Source: Denitrificimonas caeni DSM 24390 (GTDB lineage Bacteria > Pseudomonadota > Gammaproteobacteria > Pseudomonadales > Pseudomonadaceae). From it: a stretch of DNA of 64,000 bases. Shown piece by piece: positions 39,271-51,287 of the stretch. The position numbers and the translations under genes were made by a program. Where the stretch lies: contig NZ_ATXQ01000004.1 in assembly GCF_000421765.1 (NCBI RefSeq), forward strand, positions 186,001-250,000, given 5' to 3'. The notes under the pieces were generated by a model. The model saw nothing but the letters and a program-made list of their open reading frames with translations, had not been told where the DNA came from and made no database searches. Position 1 is the stretch's first letter. Every line of letters starts with the position of its first letter.

Positions 39271-41676
39271 TCATTCGTGGGTACGAGTGAGGCGTAGTGC
39301 ATTGAGCACCACTAAAAGAGAGCTTACCGACATACCCAGTGCTGCCCAACCAGGTGTCACCCAGCCAATGGCTGCAAAAGGAATGATGAGTCCATTGTAC
39401 AGGGTTGCCCAAGCTAAGTTTTCAATAATGATTTTACGAGTGTGCTTGGCAACACTGAAAGCGCTTACCAAACTGCTGAGCCGATTCGATAAAAGAATCG
39501 CGTCAGCACTGGTTTTAGCAAGGTCAGTGGCGCTGCCCATCGCAATACTGATATCCGCTGCGGCCAATACCGGCACGTCATTGACTCCGTCCCCGAGCAT
39601 TAATACGTGACGGCCTTCGGCGTGCAGGTTTTTCAATACGCTGAGCTTATCATTTGGAGTGAGGCCGCCACGCGCATCATCAATGCCGAGTTGTTGAGCG
39701 ATTTGTTGCACCATGGGCGAGCTGTCGCCGGACAACAATAAAACCTGCCAGCCGCGCGCACGGCAAGCTTGCAGCAATGCTGGGGCGTCTGGGCGTAACT
39801 GATCATCAAGAGCAAACCAAGCTAATGCTTGCTGAGTATCACCGAGCAGTAACCATTGGCCTTGCTCGCTCGGCATGGCCGGCGCAGGATAGTTACCCAG
39901 TTCGCTGACATAGTCAGGACGACCGATACGCAGCTTGCGTCCTTCAACGAAACCTTCTAAGCCTAGCCCCGGCATACTGCTGACCGCATTGGCGGCCATT
40001 ACCGTGCGTCCGAAAGCGCGAGCGATGGGGTGTTCCGAGTGGCTTTCTAATGCGGCGGCTAATTCTAAGCATTGTTGTTGATTAAGGTCGGCACAGGTTT
40101 GGATGCTTTTTAAGGTGAGCTTGCCTTCAGTTAAGGTGCCTGTTTTATCAAAGATCACTGTGTCAACTTGATGCAGGCTTTCTAAGACGTGCCCTTTGGT
40201 GATCAGCAGTCCTAGTTTATGCAGTGATCCGGTGGCGGCAGTCAATGCAGTCGGCGTGGCGAGTGATAGCGCACAAGGACAGGTGGCAACCAATAAGGAC
40301 AGAACAATCCAAAAAGCCCGAGAAGGATCGTAATACCACCAGATGCCGCCCACTATTGCAGCAATCAATAGCACGCTGATCAAAAACCATTGCGCGACTT
40401 TATCCGCCAGTTCCGCCAGCCGCGGTTTTAGATTTTGCGCGCGTTCGAGTAAACGCACGATGGCTGAGAGTCGCGTTTGTTCGCCCAGGGCTAATACTTC
40501 AATGGTCAGCGGCCCTTCAACGTTCAAGGTGCCAGCAACCACAGTGTCGCCCGGTACTTTGTTTAAAGGCAGGTACTCGCCGGTGAGCAAGGACTCATCA
40601 ATGCTCGATTGACCGCTTAAAATACAGCCGTCTGCTGGAATAAGACTGCCGGGCGGTACTAATAGATGCTCGCCCAAAGACAGTTCGCTGAGCAAGATTC
40701 GCTCATGGTTACCTTCTGCCGTTAAGCGCAAGCAGGAGGCCGGTAGTAAATTGACCAATTGCGTGGTGGCTGCTGCAGTGCGTTCGCGTGCGCGCCGTTC
40801 TAAATAGCGGCCAGATAAAAGAAATAATGCAAACATGCCAGCAGCGTCAAAATACAAGTCGCCTTGTCCGGTAAGTGTTGACCACACACCGGCGGCATAG
40901 GCACCAGCGATGGCCAAAGAAACCGATACATCCATGGTCAGATGGCGGGTGCGCAAGTCACGCAGAGCACCGCTGAAAAACTCGCTGCTGCAATAAAAGA
41001 CGATGGGCGTGGTCAGAATTAAGCTGGTCCAACGCAGCAAGCCATCCATGCCTTCGGATAAATCTAGATTGAATTCTGGCCAAGTGGCCATGGAAGCCAT
41101 CATCACCTGCATCCACAGCAAACCTGCTACGCCGAGTTTGCGCAGTGCACGGCGGTTATCAGCCTGCATTTTTTCACTGACGGTATCAGGTTGCCAAGGG
41201 TGCGCGGCATAGCCGATATGACGGATGGTTTTCAGTAGTTCAGACAGCGCCAGTTGCTCGGCATCCCAGCGCACACTTAAGCGGTGATTGCTTAGATTGA
41301 GCGACACATCGATCACGCCAGACAGTTTTTTTAAGTGCTTTTCAATCAGCCAACCACAGGCCGCGCAGGTGATGCCTTCGATGAGTAGTTTGGTTTCGCT
41401 GATGTTGCCGGTTGTATTGACAAAAGGTTTTTGAATGTCTTCGCGATCGAGCAGTAATAACTCGTCGGGCAATACGCCGGGTAAGCTTTCAGGGTTTGCT
41501 GACGGTTCGCTACGGTGCTGATAGTAACTTTCTAGACCGCCGGCAATAATCGCTTGTGCCACGGCTTGGCAGCCGGGGCAGCAGAATACACGGGGTTTTT
41601 CTAAGACCACTGCGCTGAAGGCATCACCGGTCAGAACCGGCAAGCCGCAGTGAAAACACGCTAAAGGAGCAGCCAT
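39271..41676 (-). CDS. ccoI: Copper-translocating P1B-type ATPase CcoI (FixI)
   Basis: 801 residues. N-terminal metal motifs CFHCGLP and CCPGC, an HMA domain with GITCAACGW, eight membrane helices, the membrane copper motif ATCPCALSL, phosphorylation motif DKTGTLT and GDGVNDVP. CcoI exports copper for insertion in the CuB site of cbb3 oxidase rather than for detoxification. Confidence 0.95.
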   Translation of the reverse strand: MAAPLACFHCGLPVLTGDAFSAVVLEKPRVFCCPGCQAVAQAIIAGGLESYYQHRSEPSANPESLPGVLPDELLLLDREDIQKPFVNTTGNISETKLLIEGITCAACGWLIEKHLKKLSGVIDVSLNLSNHRLSVRWDAEQLALSELLKTIRHIGYAAHPWQPDTVSEKMQADNRRALRKLGVAGLLWMQVMMASMATWPEFNLDLSEGMDGLLRWTSLILTTPIVFYCSSEFFSGALRDLRTRHLTMDVSVSLAIAGAYAAGVWSTLTGQGDLYFDAAGMFALFLLSGRYLERRARERTAAATTQLVNLLPASCLRLTAEGNHERILLSELSLGEHLLVPPGSLIPADGCILSGQSSIDESLLTGEYLPLNKVPGDTVVAGTLNVEGPLTIEVLALGEQTRLSAIVRLLERAQNLKPRLAELADKVAQWFLISVLLIAAIVGGIWWYYDPSRAFWIVLSLLVATCPCALSLATPTALTAATGSLHKLGLLITKGHVLESLHQVDTVIFDKTGTLTEGKLTLKSIQTCADLNQQQCLELAAALESHSEHPIARAFGRTVMAANAVSSMPGLGLEGFVEGRKLRIGRPDYVSELGNYPAPAMPSEQGQWLLLGDTQQALAWFALDDQLRPDAPALLQACRARGWQVLLLSGDSSPMVQQIAQQLGIDDARGGLTPNDKLSVLKNLHAEGRHVLMLGDGVNDVPVLAAADISIAMGSATDLAKTSADAILLSNRLSSLVSAFSVAKHTRKIIIENLAWATLYNGLIIPFAAIGWVTPGWAALGMSVSSLLVVLNALRLTRTHE

Positions 41677-41741
41677 GTCTGTCAGCTCTCTATAATAAAT
41701 ACGGTGTCGCTTGATTGCAGATAGATATCCACAGCAGTAGA

Positions 41742-42242
41742 TTAATCGCCCAGTTCGGTAGATTGGCCATTGACCAGAGTTTTTTCTTCAAACAAGCGCC
41801 ATTCCTCACCGTTCTCATCGCCTAGAACTTCAACGAAGCGACGACCCTGGATTTCTTCTTCGAGTAAACCACGGTAGACATCAGCGCTGACCGGTTGCAA
41901 TACAATGCGACGGTCGCGTTCTGGTTGCGTAGGTGAGATTAAATTGAGTACCAAGTGTTGCGGTCTGCTTTGTCCTGCAAGGGTCAGTTCAGCTTGTCCG
42001 AGCTTCGCATCTAAGCTTAAAACGCCAGTCATCTCAAGTTGCTCAGCCAGTCTTTCACGCTCCAGTGAGGTGTTAATTCCTTTGCCGGCATCATAGTAGT
42101 TGTCCACTACCAAGCTGTCGGCATTGCGGATGGAGATCGTCAGTAAAGACAGCCCGAGTACCACAGAGAAACTGAGCATACCAATGATGAACCAAGGCCA
42201 AAACTCTTTATACCAGGGTAAAACATTGTCTTCGGGCTGCAT
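41742..42242 (-). CDS. ccoH: cbb3 oxidase maturation protein CcoH (FixH)
   Basis: 166 residues with one membrane helix ([20 protein letters not shown]) after PWYKEFWPW, then a periplasmic FixH domain ([12 protein letters not shown]). It assembles with the cbb3 subunits. It lies 14 bases after ccoG, so ccoGHIS-exporter is one operon. Confidence 0.93.
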   Translation of the reverse strand: MQPEDNVLPWYKEFWPWFIIGMLSFSVVLGLSLLTISIRNADSLVVDNYYDAGKGINTSLERERLAEQLEMTGVLSLDAKLGQAELTLAGQSRPQHLVLNLISPTQPERDRRIVLQPVSADVYRGLLEEEIQGRRFVEVLGDENGEEWRLFEEKTLVNGQSTELGD

Positions 42243-42256
42243 GAGATGTCCTTTAA

Positions 42257-43660
42257 TTAACGAATGGTTGGGCCGAGGAATCGGCTTTCAGCGGTTCTGT
42301 GGATGCTGTTGTCATCTTCCGACAGAATCTTAAACTCAATTTGGTTGGTGCTTGAAGGAATATCTTCCGGGTCAACCGAGATCGATACTGGCACTGATAA
42401 AATCTCGCCAGCTGCCGCAGGAATGTGACGTTTCCCTTCAAGGGTTAAACCGTTAAGACCTGTTGCTTCAATCATATAGACATGATCTTTTTGATCTTTA
42501 TTCATGATCTTTAAGGTGTAAACGTTTTCTATCCGACCTTCTTGGTTTTCACGGTACGGCGTGCGGTCTTTCAGTACGTTGAGTTCAACCAGAGTACGGT
42601 TGAAAACGGTGTAGCCAAATAAGCCGCACATGATCAAGAGCGCGGCAGCGTAACCAATTAAGCGCGGGCGAATCAGTTTGGTTTTTTGGCCTGATAAGTT
42701 GTGCTCGGTGGTGTAACTGATTAAGCCTTTAGGATAGCCGACCTTGAGCATCACATCATCACAGGCATCAATACAGGCCGCGCAACCAATGCAAGCAATC
42801 TGCAAGCCATCACGGATATCAATACCGGTTGGGCAGACATGTACGCAGAGTTTACAGTCAATACAGTCGCCTAAACCTTGAGCTTTGTAATCGCTGCCTT
42901 TTTTACGAGGACCGCGTTTTTCACCGCGCTCGGGGTCGTAAGAAACGATCAAGGTGTCTTTATCAAACATCACACTTTGGAAGCGTGAGTAAGGGCACAT
43001 GTGGATGCACACTTGTTCTCGTAACCAACCGGCGTTGAGGTAGGTGAGTAGAGTGAAAAAACCTACCCAGAAATAGGCCCAACCATCGGCATTACCAGTG
43101 ATGAGATCCATTGCCAGTTCACGAATCGGGGTGAAGTAACCGACAAAAGTAAAGCCAGTGGCAAAACCAATACTAATCCAGAGGATATGTTTAGCGGTTT
43201 TGCGTAAAAATTTGTTCGCCGACATCGGCGCTTTATCGAGTTTCATGCGGGCGTTGCGGTCACCTTCAGTGACTTTTTCGCACCACATAAAGACCCAAGT
43301 CCAGACGCTTTGTGGGCAGGTATAGCCGCACCAGACGCGCCCAGCAAATACGGTAATAAAAAACAGACCAAAGGCGCAGATAATTAACAGCCAAGACAAC
43401 AGCATAAAGTCTTGTGGCCAGAAGGTTGCGCCAAAAATATAGAACTTGCGCTCTGGTAGATTCCACCAGACCGCTTGACGATCACCCCATTGCAGCCAAA
43501 CAGTGCCTAGAAAGGTGGCAAACAGGAATAATCCAGCAACAATACGAATATTACGGAAGAGGCCAGTGAACGCACGTGTATAGATCGTTTCACGTTTAGC
43601 GTAAAGGTCTACGGAAGGGGCTTTAGGCGTTATGTTTTTTACAGGTATTTGGTCAGTCAT
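42257..43660 (-). CDS. ccoG: Membrane ferredoxin-like copper reductase CcoG (FixG/RdxA)
   Basis: 467 residues. Membrane helices are followed by polyferredoxin motifs ([51 protein letters not shown]) and a C-terminal Ig-like FixG domain. Work on relatives shows Cu(II) reduction for cbb3 assembly. I take ATG 43660; a GTG 12 bases upstream is also open. The ribosome site is weak. Confidence 0.94.
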   Translation of the reverse strand: MTDQIPVKNITPKAPSVDLYAKRETIYTRAFTGLFRNIRIVAGLFLFATFLGTVWLQWGDRQAVWWNLPERKFYIFGATFWPQDFMLLSWLLIICAFGLFFITVFAGRVWCGYTCPQSVWTWVFMWCEKVTEGDRNARMKLDKAPMSANKFLRKTAKHILWISIGFATGFTFVGYFTPIRELAMDLITGNADGWAYFWVGFFTLLTYLNAGWLREQVCIHMCPYSRFQSVMFDKDTLIVSYDPERGEKRGPRKKGSDYKAQGLGDCIDCKLCVHVCPTGIDIRDGLQIACIGCAACIDACDDVMLKVGYPKGLISYTTEHNLSGQKTKLIRPRLIGYAAALLIMCGLFGYTVFNRTLVELNVLKDRTPYRENQEGRIENVYTLKIMNKDQKDHVYMIEATGLNGLTLEGKRHIPAAAGEILSVPVSISVDPEDIPSSTNQIEFKILSEDDNSIHRTAESRFLGPTIR

Positions 43661-43687
43661 CAGGTGTACCACTGCGGTTTTTAAATA

Positions 43688-43712
43688 TCCGGCCAGTTAA
43701 TAACTGGCCGGA
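43688..43712. repeat. 12-base inverted repeat between ccoP1 and ccoG
   Basis: TCCGGCCAGTTA and TAACTGGCCGGA flank a single A. As RNA it makes a ten-base stem, so it may be a terminator or processing element ending the cco1 operon; the T tract on the minus strand is poor. Confidence 0.65.
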
Positions 43713-43787
43713 ATAAGCTTATAACTGCTTTCTATGGTACGCCTGCTGACGTTCCAGCAGAGAGTGACAGCATGTCGCACGTGTCAT

Positions 43788-44702
43788 TTACTGATCTTTT
43801 GCACCGTGTGAAAGGCTGTATACATAAGCAGCTAATAAGTGAACTTTGTCATTGCCTAAGAAATCTTCTTGAGCAGGCATTTGACCGTTACGGCCATGGC
43901 GAATGGTCTGTTGGACTTGAGCAAAGCTAGAGCCGTACAGCCAGATTCTGTCAGATAAGTTAGGTGCACCGAGCATCGGGTTACCTTTTGCATCTGCACC
44001 ATGACATGCTACGCACATTGTATTGAAAGACTTTTGACCTGCCTCAAGGTCAACGCCTTCTGGGTTTTTCAAACCAGACAAACTGCGTACATAACCTGTC
44101 ACGTTTTTAATGCCATCATTGCCTAAAGCCGCTTCCCAACCTGGCATTGCCGCGTTACGGCCTTTCATGATGGTCAGTTTGATGGTTTCAGTGTCGCCGC
44201 CCCAGATCCAATCATTGTCGGTCAGGTTAGGGAAGCCGTGTGAACCTTTTGCATCTGAACCGTGGCAGACCGAGCAGTTAGAAGCAAATAAACGACCGCC
44301 CATTTTTAGCGCTTGTTCATCTTTAGCAACTTCTTCAATGCTCATCGCTGCGTATTTCGAGAAAATCGGGCCGTATTTGTCATCAGCCTTAGTGATTTCA
44401 CGCTCATACTGCTTAGTTGAAGTCCAGCCGCCGTCATAACCCGGCAGGATACCTTTCCAGTTACCCATACCTGGGTAAAGAACAAGATAGCCTACGGCGA
44501 AGATAATGGTGCCGACAAACAGCATAAACCACCAGCGAGGCAGGGGATTATCATATTCTTCAATGCCATCGTAGACGTGACCGACTGTTTGATCAGTGGT
44601 GTCACTGCGCTGACCTTTACGCGTGGCAAAAATCAACCACGTGAGGGCCAGTAAGGTTCCGGTCGTAAGAATTACGACGTACCAACTCCAGAAAGAAGTC
44701 AT
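43788..44702 (-). CDS. ccoP: cbb3 oxidase diheme subunit CcoP, copy 1
   Basis: 304 residues. Two N-terminal membrane helices (about 8-26 and 58-77), then two cytochrome c domains with CSVCH (143-147) and CVACH (230-234). It passes electrons from cytochrome c towards CcoO and CcoN. It overlaps ccoQ1 in ATGA. Its place next to ccoG matches cco1 in Pseudomonas aeruginosa. Confidence 0.95.
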   Translation of the reverse strand: MTSFWSWYVVILTTGTLLALTWLIFATRKGQRSDTTDQTVGHVYDGIEEYDNPLPRWWFMLFVGTIIFAVGYLVLYPGMGNWKGILPGYDGGWTSTKQYEREITKADDKYGPIFSKYAAMSIEEVAKDEQALKMGGRLFASNCSVCHGSDAKGSHGFPNLTDNDWIWGGDTETIKLTIMKGRNAAMPGWEAALGNDGIKNVTGYVRSLSGLKNPEGVDLEAGQKSFNTMCVACHGADAKGNPMLGAPNLSDRIWLYGSSFAQVQQTIRHGRNGQMPAQEDFLGNDKVHLLAAYVYSLSHGAKDQ

Positions 44703-44887
44703 TGGTTATTGCTCCCGGATTTGTCTGTGTTCGGCTCGTTAGAAGACGGCTCTTCGTCAGCGAAGGGTAAGTTTGCAGCTTCATCAAAGCTGGATTTGCG
44801 CTTGCTGTTATAAGCCCAAAATACCAGGCCGATAAAAGCGATAAAGATGAGCGCTGTGCCCAAGCCGCGAAGAGTTCCGATATCCAT
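44699..44887 (-). CDS. ccoQ: cbb3 oxidase subunit CcoQ, copy 1
   Basis: 62 residues with one membrane helix ([37 protein letters not shown]), the standard CcoQ signature, and a polar tail. It stabilises the oxidase. Five bases separate it from ccoO1. Confidence 0.95.
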   Translation of the reverse strand: MDIGTLRGLGTALIFIAFIGLVFWAYNSKRKSSFDEAANLPFADEEPSSNEPNTDKSGSNNQ

Positions 44888-44892
44888 GAGTC

Positions 44893-45504
44893 TTACCGTT
44901 TATTCTTAATGTATGTACCAAGAACCTGCAAGTAGGCTACCAGAGCCTCCATTTCAGTCTTGCCCTTAACCGCAGTTACCGCACCTTTGATATCTTCATC
45001 GGTGTACGGCACACCTAACCAACGCATGGCTTCAATTTTAGCCACAGTGTCTTTGCCGTCTAATTTGTTTTCTACCAACCAAGGGTAAGCAGGCATCTTA
45101 GATTCAGGCACAACGTTGCGTGGGTTGTACAGGTGAGCACGGTGCCAGTCATCTGAGTAACGACCGCCTACGCGAGCCAAGTCAGGACCGGTGCGCTTAG
45201 AACCCCATAAGAATGGGTGCTCGTAAACGCTTTCACCAGCGACAGAGTAGTGGCCATAACGCTCAGTTTCAGCACGGAAAGGACGGATCATCTGTGAGTG
45301 GCACTGTACGCAACCCTCACGAATATAGATGTCACGGCCTTCCAATTGCAGTGCGGTGTAGGGCTTGAGGCCATCCACAGGCTCGTTGACCATGTCCTGG
45401 AAGAACAATGGAACGATTTGCACAAGACCACCAATACTTACTGCAATCACCATAAAGAGCGCGAGTAAACCGACGTTTTTTTCAACGCGTTCATGCTGTT
45501 TCAT
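44893..45504 (-). CDS. ccoO: cbb3 oxidase monoheme subunit CcoO, copy 1
   Basis: 203 residues, N-terminal membrane anchor and one heme c site, CVQCH (65-69), with the methionine region SKMPAYPWL. The start overlaps the ccoN1 stop in TAATG. Confidence 0.96.
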   Translation of the reverse strand: MKQHERVEKNVGLLALFMVIAVSIGGLVQIVPLFFQDMVNEPVDGLKPYTALQLEGRDIYIREGCVQCHSQMIRPFRAETERYGHYSVAGESVYEHPFLWGSKRTGPDLARVGGRYSDDWHRAHLYNPRNVVPESKMPAYPWLVENKLDGKDTVAKIEAMRWLGVPYTDEDIKGAVTAVKGKTEMEALVAYLQVLGTYIKNKR

Positions 45505-46946
45505 TAGTGTGCCTCTCCAACAGTAAAGCGCGCAGCGGCATTCGCTTTTTCAGTATCAGACGCGCGCACTGTACGCCATGTGTTGTATGCCATAAACAGC
45601 ATACCGGTTAAGAAGAAGATACCGCCGATCATACGTACCAAGAAGCCATAGTGACCTGCTTGTAACGCTTCTACGAATGAGTAGGTGAGCGTGCCGTCTT
45701 GGTTAATTGCACGCCACATTAGGCCTTGCATAATACCGTTGACCCACATTGAGGCGATGTACAACACGGTACCGATTGTTGCCAACCAGAAGTGTGTGTT
45801 AATCAGCGCAACACTGTGCATTTGCTCACGACCAAATAGGCGTGGGATCAAGTGGTACAGTGAACCAATGGTCACCATTGCTACCCAGCCGAGCGCACCG
45901 GCGTGTACGTGGCCAACAGTCCAGTCAGTGTAGTGTGACAGGGCGTTAACAGTTTTAATCGCCATCATCGGGCCTTCAAAGGTCGACATGCCGTAGAAAG
46001 CCAGGGATACAACCAAGAAACGCAAGATTGGGTCGGTGCGTAATTTGTGCCAAGCACCTGACAAGGTCATCATACCGTTGATCATACCACCCCATGATGG
46101 AGCCAATAGAATCAAAGACATTGCCATACCCAGTGATTGTGCCCAGTCAGGCAGTGCTGTGTAGTGCAAGTGGTGCGGGCCGGCCCAGATGTACACAGTG
46201 ATCAAAGCCCAGAAGTGCACGATCGATAAGCGGTACGAGTAAATAGGACGACCAGCTTGCTTAGGTACGAAGTAGTACATCATGCCCAAGAAACCTGTGG
46301 TTAAGAAGAAGCCCACAGCGTTGTGTCCGTACCACCATTGCACCATAGCGTCAGTTGCGCCTGAGTACAGTGAGTAAGACTTGAACCAAGTGACTGGAAT
46401 CGACATGTGGTTAACGATGTGTAGCATCGCCGTCACTAGAATGAAGGCACCGAAAAACCAGTTACCGACATAAATGTGTGATGTTTTACGTTTGGCGATT
46501 GTGCCAAAGAAGACCACAGCATAAGCCACCCATACGACTGCGAGCAGAATAGCGATAGGCCATTCCAGTTCTGCGTATTCTTTAGTGGTGGTGTATCCCA
46601 GTGGCAGGGTAATTGCGGCGAGTAAAATAACTAACTGCCAACCCCAGAAGGTAAACGCAGCTAAGCCGTCGGAAAACAGTCGCGCTTGCGAAGTACGCTG
46701 TACCACGTAGTAAGACGTAGCAAACAGTGCGCTACCACCAAAAGCAAAAATTACTGCGTTGGTGTGCAAAGGACGGAGCCTGCCGAAGCTGGTCCATGGG
46801 AGGTTAAAGTTCAGTTCTGGCCATACTAATTGGGCTGCAATTAATACGCCAACACTCATACCTACGATACCCCAGACCACCGTCATAATGGCGAACTGGC
46901 GTACAACCTTGTAGTTATAAGCATTCTCTTGGATTGCTGTGCTCAT
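45504..46946 (-). CDS. ccoN: cbb3 oxidase catalytic subunit CcoN, copy 1
   Basis: 480 residues with about 12 helices. It holds the high-spin heme b3/CuB site: [27 protein letters not shown] and [14 protein letters not shown] supply histidines; [11 protein letters not shown] holds a low-spin heme ligand. It is the proton-pumping oxygen reductase of high oxygen affinity. The start is ATG 46946; the extension to 47018 has no support. Confidence 0.97.
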   Translation of the reverse strand: MSTAIQENAYNYKVVRQFAIMTVVWGIVGMSVGVLIAAQLVWPELNFNLPWTSFGRLRPLHTNAVIFAFGGSALFATSYYVVQRTSQARLFSDGLAAFTFWGWQLVILLAAITLPLGYTTTKEYAELEWPIAILLAVVWVAYAVVFFGTIAKRKTSHIYVGNWFFGAFILVTAMLHIVNHMSIPVTWFKSYSLYSGATDAMVQWWYGHNAVGFFLTTGFLGMMYYFVPKQAGRPIYSYRLSIVHFWALITVYIWAGPHHLHYTALPDWAQSLGMAMSLILLAPSWGGMINGMMTLSGAWHKLRTDPILRFLVVSLAFYGMSTFEGPMMAIKTVNALSHYTDWTVGHVHAGALGWVAMVTIGSLYHLIPRLFGREQMHSVALINTHFWLATIGTVLYIASMWVNGIMQGLMWRAINQDGTLTYSFVEALQAGHYGFLVRMIGGIFFLTGMLFMAYNTWRTVRASDTEKANAAARFTVGEAH

Positions 46947-47256
46947 GCTAAGACTTCCACGGGTAATGGATTGTTCGGAATTAAATCGCCGACAAGTATG
47001 GGCAAAGCACAATGCCATTGCAATCAGTACGTCTTTTCAGGTGCCTGAACAATGGTAGATAAAACGCCAAATAGCTATTTTGTGTATCAGTACATCAACG
47101 CAAAATGCTGTTATCTGAGGTTAGTGTGCGATCAACTTGTTGACGAGGTTCCTATCTTAGCGCAAGTGGCCTTTGAATGAACACGTAAGCAGGGTAATGC
47201 GACTATATATAGTGTGTGCCTTAATGTCGCAGTGCCTTGATCTTGGTCATTTCTAT
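46947..47256 (-). promoter_or_regulatory. ccoN1 upstream region
   Basis: No gene seen. Two exact 12-base palindromes, AAATAGCTATTT (47069-47080) and ACTATATATAGT (47202-47213), are visible. A weak Anr-like sequence, TTGAT-CTTG-GTCAT (47237-47250), matches 8 of 10 positions but is far from the gene. I see no convincing -35/-10 pair. Confidence 0.4.
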
Positions 47257-47294
47257 TGAAATAAAACTGGCGACAAGCTGATGCTTGCCGCCAG
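47257..47294 (-). terminator. Terminator after ccoP2
   Basis: On the minus strand CTGGCGGCAAGC (47294-47283) pairs with GCTTGTCGCCAG (47278-47267), one G-T pair, loop ATCA, followed by TTTTATTTC. It separates the two cbb3 operons. Confidence 0.85.
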
Positions 47295-47309
47295 CACGCA
47301 GTGACGCTT

Positions 47310-48230
47310 TTACTTTTTACTATTCGATAAGCTGTACACGTACGCCGCTAAGATATGCACTTTATCTTTACCTAAGTACTGCTCTTGCGCAGGCATTACG
47401 CCGTTACGACCATTACGAATGGTTTGTTGCAGTTGCGTTAAACTTGAGCCGTAAATCCAGCCAGCGCTTGAAGTTAAGTTCGGTGAGCCGAGCATCGCCA
47501 TACCTTCGCCGTTAGCACCATGACACGCTGAGCAGTTGGCGGTGTAAATTTGCTTGCCCGCTGCCGTATCAATTGCGCTGTCTTCAGGTAATTTCAAACC
47601 AGCGAGATCTTTACGCACATAAGCGGCAACGTTTTTCACGCCATCTTCACCAATAATTGCACCCCAAGCCGGCATTACGCCGTTACGGCCTTGCAAGATA
47701 CTGGTTTGGATTGCTGCAGCATCGCCACCCCAGCGCCAATGTTGATCGGCAAGGTTAGGGAAACCCATCGCGCCTTTTGCATCAGAACCGTGGCAAATCG
47801 AGCAATAGTTAGCAAATAGGCGCGAGCCCATTTTTAACGCCTGCGGATCTTGAGCGACATCTTCAATGCTCATGGCAGCGTATTTAGCGAAAATTGGACC
47901 GTATTTTTCATCGGCCTTATCCATTTCGCGCTCCCACTGTTTAGTGGAAGTCCAGCCATCTTCGTAGCCGGGTAATACGCCTTTCCAGTTGCCCATGCCT
48001 GGGTAGAGGATCAGATAGACGACAGCGAACAATAAAGTGCCGACAAACAACATAAACCACCAGCGTGGTAGAGGGTTGTCGTACTCTTGAATACCATCGA
48101 ACGAGTGCCCCATGGTTTGGTCCGTAGTATCCGGACGTTGCCCTTTACGCGTTGCAAAAATCAGCCACGTCAGCGCTAGCAAAGTGCCCGAGGTGAGTAA
48201 CGTAATATACCAACTCCAGAATGAGGTCAT
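47310..48230 (-). CDS. ccoP: cbb3 oxidase diheme subunit CcoP, copy 2
   Basis: 306 residues, the same architecture as copy 1: two membrane helices and heme motifs CSICH and CSACH. The first 85 residues nearly match copy 1; the second heme domain differs more ([21 protein letters not shown]). It overlaps ccoQ2 by four bases and ends the cco2 operon before a terminator. Confidence 0.95.
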   Translation of the reverse strand: MTSFWSWYITLLTSGTLLALTWLIFATRKGQRPDTTDQTMGHSFDGIQEYDNPLPRWWFMLFVGTLLFAVVYLILYPGMGNWKGVLPGYEDGWTSTKQWEREMDKADEKYGPIFAKYAAMSIEDVAQDPQALKMGSRLFANYCSICHGSDAKGAMGFPNLADQHWRWGGDAAAIQTSILQGRNGVMPAWGAIIGEDGVKNVAAYVRKDLAGLKLPEDSAIDTAAGKQIYTANCSACHGANGEGMAMLGSPNLTSSAGWIYGSSLTQLQQTIRNGRNGVMPAQEQYLGKDKVHILAAYVYSLSNSKK

Positions 48231-48412
48231 TGGTCAGTGCTCCTAGAGAAATTCTGTACAGCGGCAGTGTTGTTGGTTTCGTCGCTGAAGGGCAGCAGTG
48301 CTGCCTCAGCAAAACTCTCTTTACGCTTACCGCTGTATGCCCAAAACACGAGGCCAATAAAAGCCACGAAAATTATAAGTGTGCCTAAACCACGTAATGT
48401 GCCGATATCCAT
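48227..48412 (-). CDS. ccoQ: cbb3 oxidase subunit CcoQ, copy 2
   Basis: 61 residues from ATG 48412 (a TTG codon just before it is ignored). One membrane helix, [29 protein letters not shown], with a polar tail distinct from copy 1. Confidence 0.94.
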   Translation of the reverse strand: MDIGTLRGLGTLIIFVAFIGLVFWAYSGKRKESFAEAALLPFSDETNNTAAVQNFSRSTDQ

Positions 48413-48417
48413 CAAAA

Positions 48418-49029
48418 TTACCGCTTATTCTTGATGGAAGTGCCGAGCACTTGTAAATACGCCACCAGTGCATCCATTTCAGTTTTACCTTCAACAGCGG
48501 TAACAGCGCCTTTTAGATCCTCTGGTGTGTAAGGCACGCCTAACCAGCTCAGAGCTTCCATTTTCTTCACTGTGTTCTTACCCGTTAGAGTGTTTTCCAC
48601 TAACCAAGGGTAGGACGGCATTTTTGACTCAGGCACAACGTTGCGTGGGTTAAACAGGTGGGCACGGTGCCAATCATCGGAGTAACGGCCACCCACGCGC
48701 GCTAAGTCTGGACCGGTACGCTTAGAACCCCATAAAAATGGATGGTCATAAACGCTTTCGCCAGCCACTGAGTAATGGCCATAACGTTCAGTTTCGGCGC
48801 GAAATGGACGAATCATCTGTGAGTGACAGCCGACGCAACCTTCGCGAATGTAAATGTCACGACCTTCCAGCTGTAATGCGGTGTAAGGCTTTAAGCCTTC
48901 AACCGGCTCATTGACCATATCTTGGAAAAACAGCGGTACGATCTGTACCAGGCCGCCAATGCTGACTGCTAGAACCATAAAGAGGGCAAGCAGACCAACG
49001 TTTTTTTCTACGATCTCATGACTCTTCAT
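48418..49029 (-). CDS. ccoO: cbb3 oxidase monoheme subunit CcoO, copy 2
   Basis: 203 residues, close to copy 1, with heme site CVGCH in place of CVQCH. N-terminal membrane anchor [22 protein letters not shown]. Start overlaps the ccoN2 stop in TAATG. Confidence 0.96.
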   Translation of the reverse strand: MKSHEIVEKNVGLLALFMVLAVSIGGLVQIVPLFFQDMVNEPVEGLKPYTALQLEGRDIYIREGCVGCHSQMIRPFRAETERYGHYSVAGESVYDHPFLWGSKRTGPDLARVGGRYSDDWHRAHLFNPRNVVPESKMPSYPWLVENTLTGKNTVKKMEALSWLGVPYTPEDLKGAVTAVEGKTEMDALVAYLQVLGTSIKNKR

Positions 49030-50468
49030 TAGTGTGCTCCTTCTACAGAAAAGCGTGCCGCTGCAGCTGCTTCAGCCGGCTTCGCGCTTCTGATGGTTTT
49101 CCAAACGTTCCAGGCCATCAACAGCATGCCGACAAAGAAGATTGAACCACCGATTAAGCGCACCACAAAACCTGGGTGACTGACGCTGATGGCTTCAGAG
49201 AACGAGTAGGTTAAGGTGCCGTCATCATTGATCGCACGCCACATTAAGCCTTGCGCAATACCGTTGACCCACAAAGAGGCGATATAGAGCACGGTACCAA
49301 TGGTGGATAACCAGAAGTGCGTGTTAATCAAGCTGACGCTGTACATCTGCTTGAGACCGAACAGACGTGGAATCATGTGATACAGCGAACCGATTGAAAC
49401 CATCGCCACCCAGCCTAGAGCACCTGCGTGTACGTGACCAATGGTCCAGTCGGTGTAATGCGACAGAGCGTTAACGGTTTTAATTGACATCATTGGACCT
49501 TCAAAGGTCGACATGCCGTAGAATGCGAGAGATACCACTAAGAAACGTAAAATTGGGTCGCTACGCAGTTTGTGCCAAGCACCTGATAGCGTCATCATGC
49601 CGTTGATCATGCCGCCCCATGAAGGTGCTAATAAAATCAAAGACATCACCATGCCGAGTGATTGTGCCCAGTCTGGCAGAGCGGTGTAATGCAAGTGGTG
49701 TGGACCTGCCCATATGTATACTGCGATCAATGCCCAAAAATGCACGATTGATAAGCGGTAAGAGTAAACAGGGCGTTCAGCTTGTTTAGGAACAAAGTAA
49801 TACATCATGCCTAAGAAGCCTGCGGTCAAGAAGAAACCTACCGCGTTGTGACCGTACCACCACTGCACCATGGCATCCGTTGCGCCAGCATACATGGAAT
49901 AGGATTTGGTCAGAGTGACCGGTACTTCCAAGTTGTTGATGATGTGCAGCATCGCGACGGTCAGGATGAAAGCACCGAAGAACCAGTTGCCCACATAGAT
50001 ATGTTTAACTTTGCGCTTAACCAGCGTGCCAAAGAAAACAATTGCATAGCTGACCCAAACAATGGCGATGAGAATATCAATCGGCCACTCAAGTTCTGCG
50101 TACTCTTTGGAGGAGGTAAAGCCCAGCGGTAAACTGATTGCCGCCAGTAAAATAACTAACTGCCAACCCCAGAAGGTAAAAGCCGCTAGTTTTGGCGCAA
50201 ACAACTGCGTTTGACAGGTGCGTTGTACCGCATAGTAGGACGTTGCAAACAGCGCGCAACCGCCGAACGCAAAAATCACTGCGTTAGTATGCAGGGGACG
50301 TAAGCGACCATAAGAGGTCCAAGGCAGGTCAAAGTTTAGTACAGGCCACACCAGTTGAGCAGCAATCAGGATGCCGACCGCCATCCCAACGATGCCCCAT
50401 ATCACCGTCATGATGGCAAACTGGCGAACCACCTTGTAGTTATAGGCGGAACTCGTTGTCGTGTTCAT
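49029..50468 (-). CDS. ccoN: cbb3 oxidase catalytic subunit CcoN, copy 2
   Basis: 479 residues, strongly similar to copy 1 along its length, with the same histidine motifs ([34 protein letters not shown]). It heads the operon that has an Anr box 107 bases upstream, which matches the oxygen-controlled cco2 operon of P. aeruginosa. Confidence 0.97.
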   Translation of the reverse strand: MNTTTSSAYNYKVVRQFAIMTVIWGIVGMAVGILIAAQLVWPVLNFDLPWTSYGRLRPLHTNAVIFAFGGCALFATSYYAVQRTCQTQLFAPKLAAFTFWGWQLVILLAAISLPLGFTSSKEYAELEWPIDILIAIVWVSYAIVFFGTLVKRKVKHIYVGNWFFGAFILTVAMLHIINNLEVPVTLTKSYSMYAGATDAMVQWWYGHNAVGFFLTAGFLGMMYYFVPKQAERPVYSYRLSIVHFWALIAVYIWAGPHHLHYTALPDWAQSLGMVMSLILLAPSWGGMINGMMTLSGAWHKLRSDPILRFLVVSLAFYGMSTFEGPMMSIKTVNALSHYTDWTIGHVHAGALGWVAMVSIGSLYHMIPRLFGLKQMYSVSLINTHFWLSTIGTVLYIASLWVNGIAQGLMWRAINDDGTLTYSFSEAISVSHPGFVVRLIGGSIFFVGMLLMAWNVWKTIRSAKPAEAAAAARFSVEGAH

Positions 50469-50574
50469 ATTTGAAGGTTTCCATTCTATTTTTGGGCAGA
50501 TAATCAGTCGTGCTTATGGACATTAAGACGGCTGTTGTCAGGCGCAAGAATGACGAAAGCCCCTAGTGTTAGTA

Positions 50575-50588
50575 TTGATAAGGGTCAA
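50575..50588 (-). promoter_or_regulatory. Anr/FNR box upstream of ccoN2
   Basis: TTGAT-AAGG-GTCAA on the plus strand (minus: TTGAC-CCTT-ATCAA), 9 of 10 consensus bases. On the minus strand CATTCT lies 22 bases downstream, the class II spacing, although this -10 box is weak. It also lies 41 bases before the divergent hydrolase ATG. Confidence 0.75.
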
Positions 50589-50629
50589 CGGTCAAAGAGT
50601 TTATTGATAAGTATATTAATGAGGGTGTA

Positions 50630-51256
50630 ATGACTGTTTTATTTGATGATGCGACAGATTCATGGTGCACGCTGATTTTCGCACACGGCGCCGGTGCGCC
50701 GATGGACAGTGCGTTTATGCAGGATATGAGCGAGCGTTTACAGGCTTTAGGGATTAGCGTGGTGCGCTTTGAGTTTCCTTATATGGCGCAGCGCAGACTG
50801 GATGGCGTGCGCCGGCCGCCCAATCAAGCTGCGGTGTTGTTAGAGGCTTGGCGCAAGGTTTATGCCGAGGTGCGCGCTAAAGTCGCAGGACCGCTGGTGC
50901 TCGCTGGTAAGTCAATGGGTGGGCGCATGGCCAGCATGCTCGCTGATGAACTGCAAGTGCAGGCGCTGGTGTGCTTGGGCTATCCGTTTTACCCTGCTGG
51001 CAAAGTCGATCGTCCGCGTATTGAACACCTAGCGGATTTGCGCACGCCGACCCTTATAGTGCAGGGAGAGCGTGATGCTTTAGGTGCTAAAGCTGTTGTG
51101 CGGCAGTATCCGCTATCGACAGCGATTGAGCTTGAGTGGCTGGCGTTTGCTGATCATGATCTGAAGCCTTTGAAGCGTAGCGGTTTTACCCATGAGCAAT
51201 ACATGGCGCTGAGTGCGCAGCGAATTGCTGATTTTTTGCAGAAAGTCTTGGTTTGA
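50630..51256 (+). CDS. Alpha/beta hydrolase of the KANL3/Tex30 type
   Basis: 208 residues. LIFAHGAGAPMDSAFM is the oxyanion region, the nucleophile is S95 in LAGKSMGGRM, then RTPTLIVQGERDALG (Asp) and FADHDLKPL (His). This small cytosolic family has no known substrate. The ATG follows GAGGG. It shares its upstream region with ccoN2, as in Pseudomonas. Confidence 0.88.
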   Translation: MTVLFDDATDSWCTLIFAHGAGAPMDSAFMQDMSERLQALGISVVRFEFPYMAQRRLDGVRRPPNQAAVLLEAWRKVYAEVRAKVAGPLVLAGKSMGGRMASMLADELQVQALVCLGYPFYPAGKVDRPRIEHLADLRTPTLIVQGERDALGAKAVVRQYPLSTAIELEWLAFADHDLKPLKRSGFTHEQYMALSAQRIADFLQKVLV

Positions 51257-51287
51257 CGCAGTCGTTGTGCTGAATACGCGGTTTTTT

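Noticed and set aside
47237-47250. Anr-like box TTGAT-CTTG-GTCAT upstream of ccoN1
   Set aside because: Only 8 of 10 matches, about 290 bases from the gene, and no -10 box at class II spacing.
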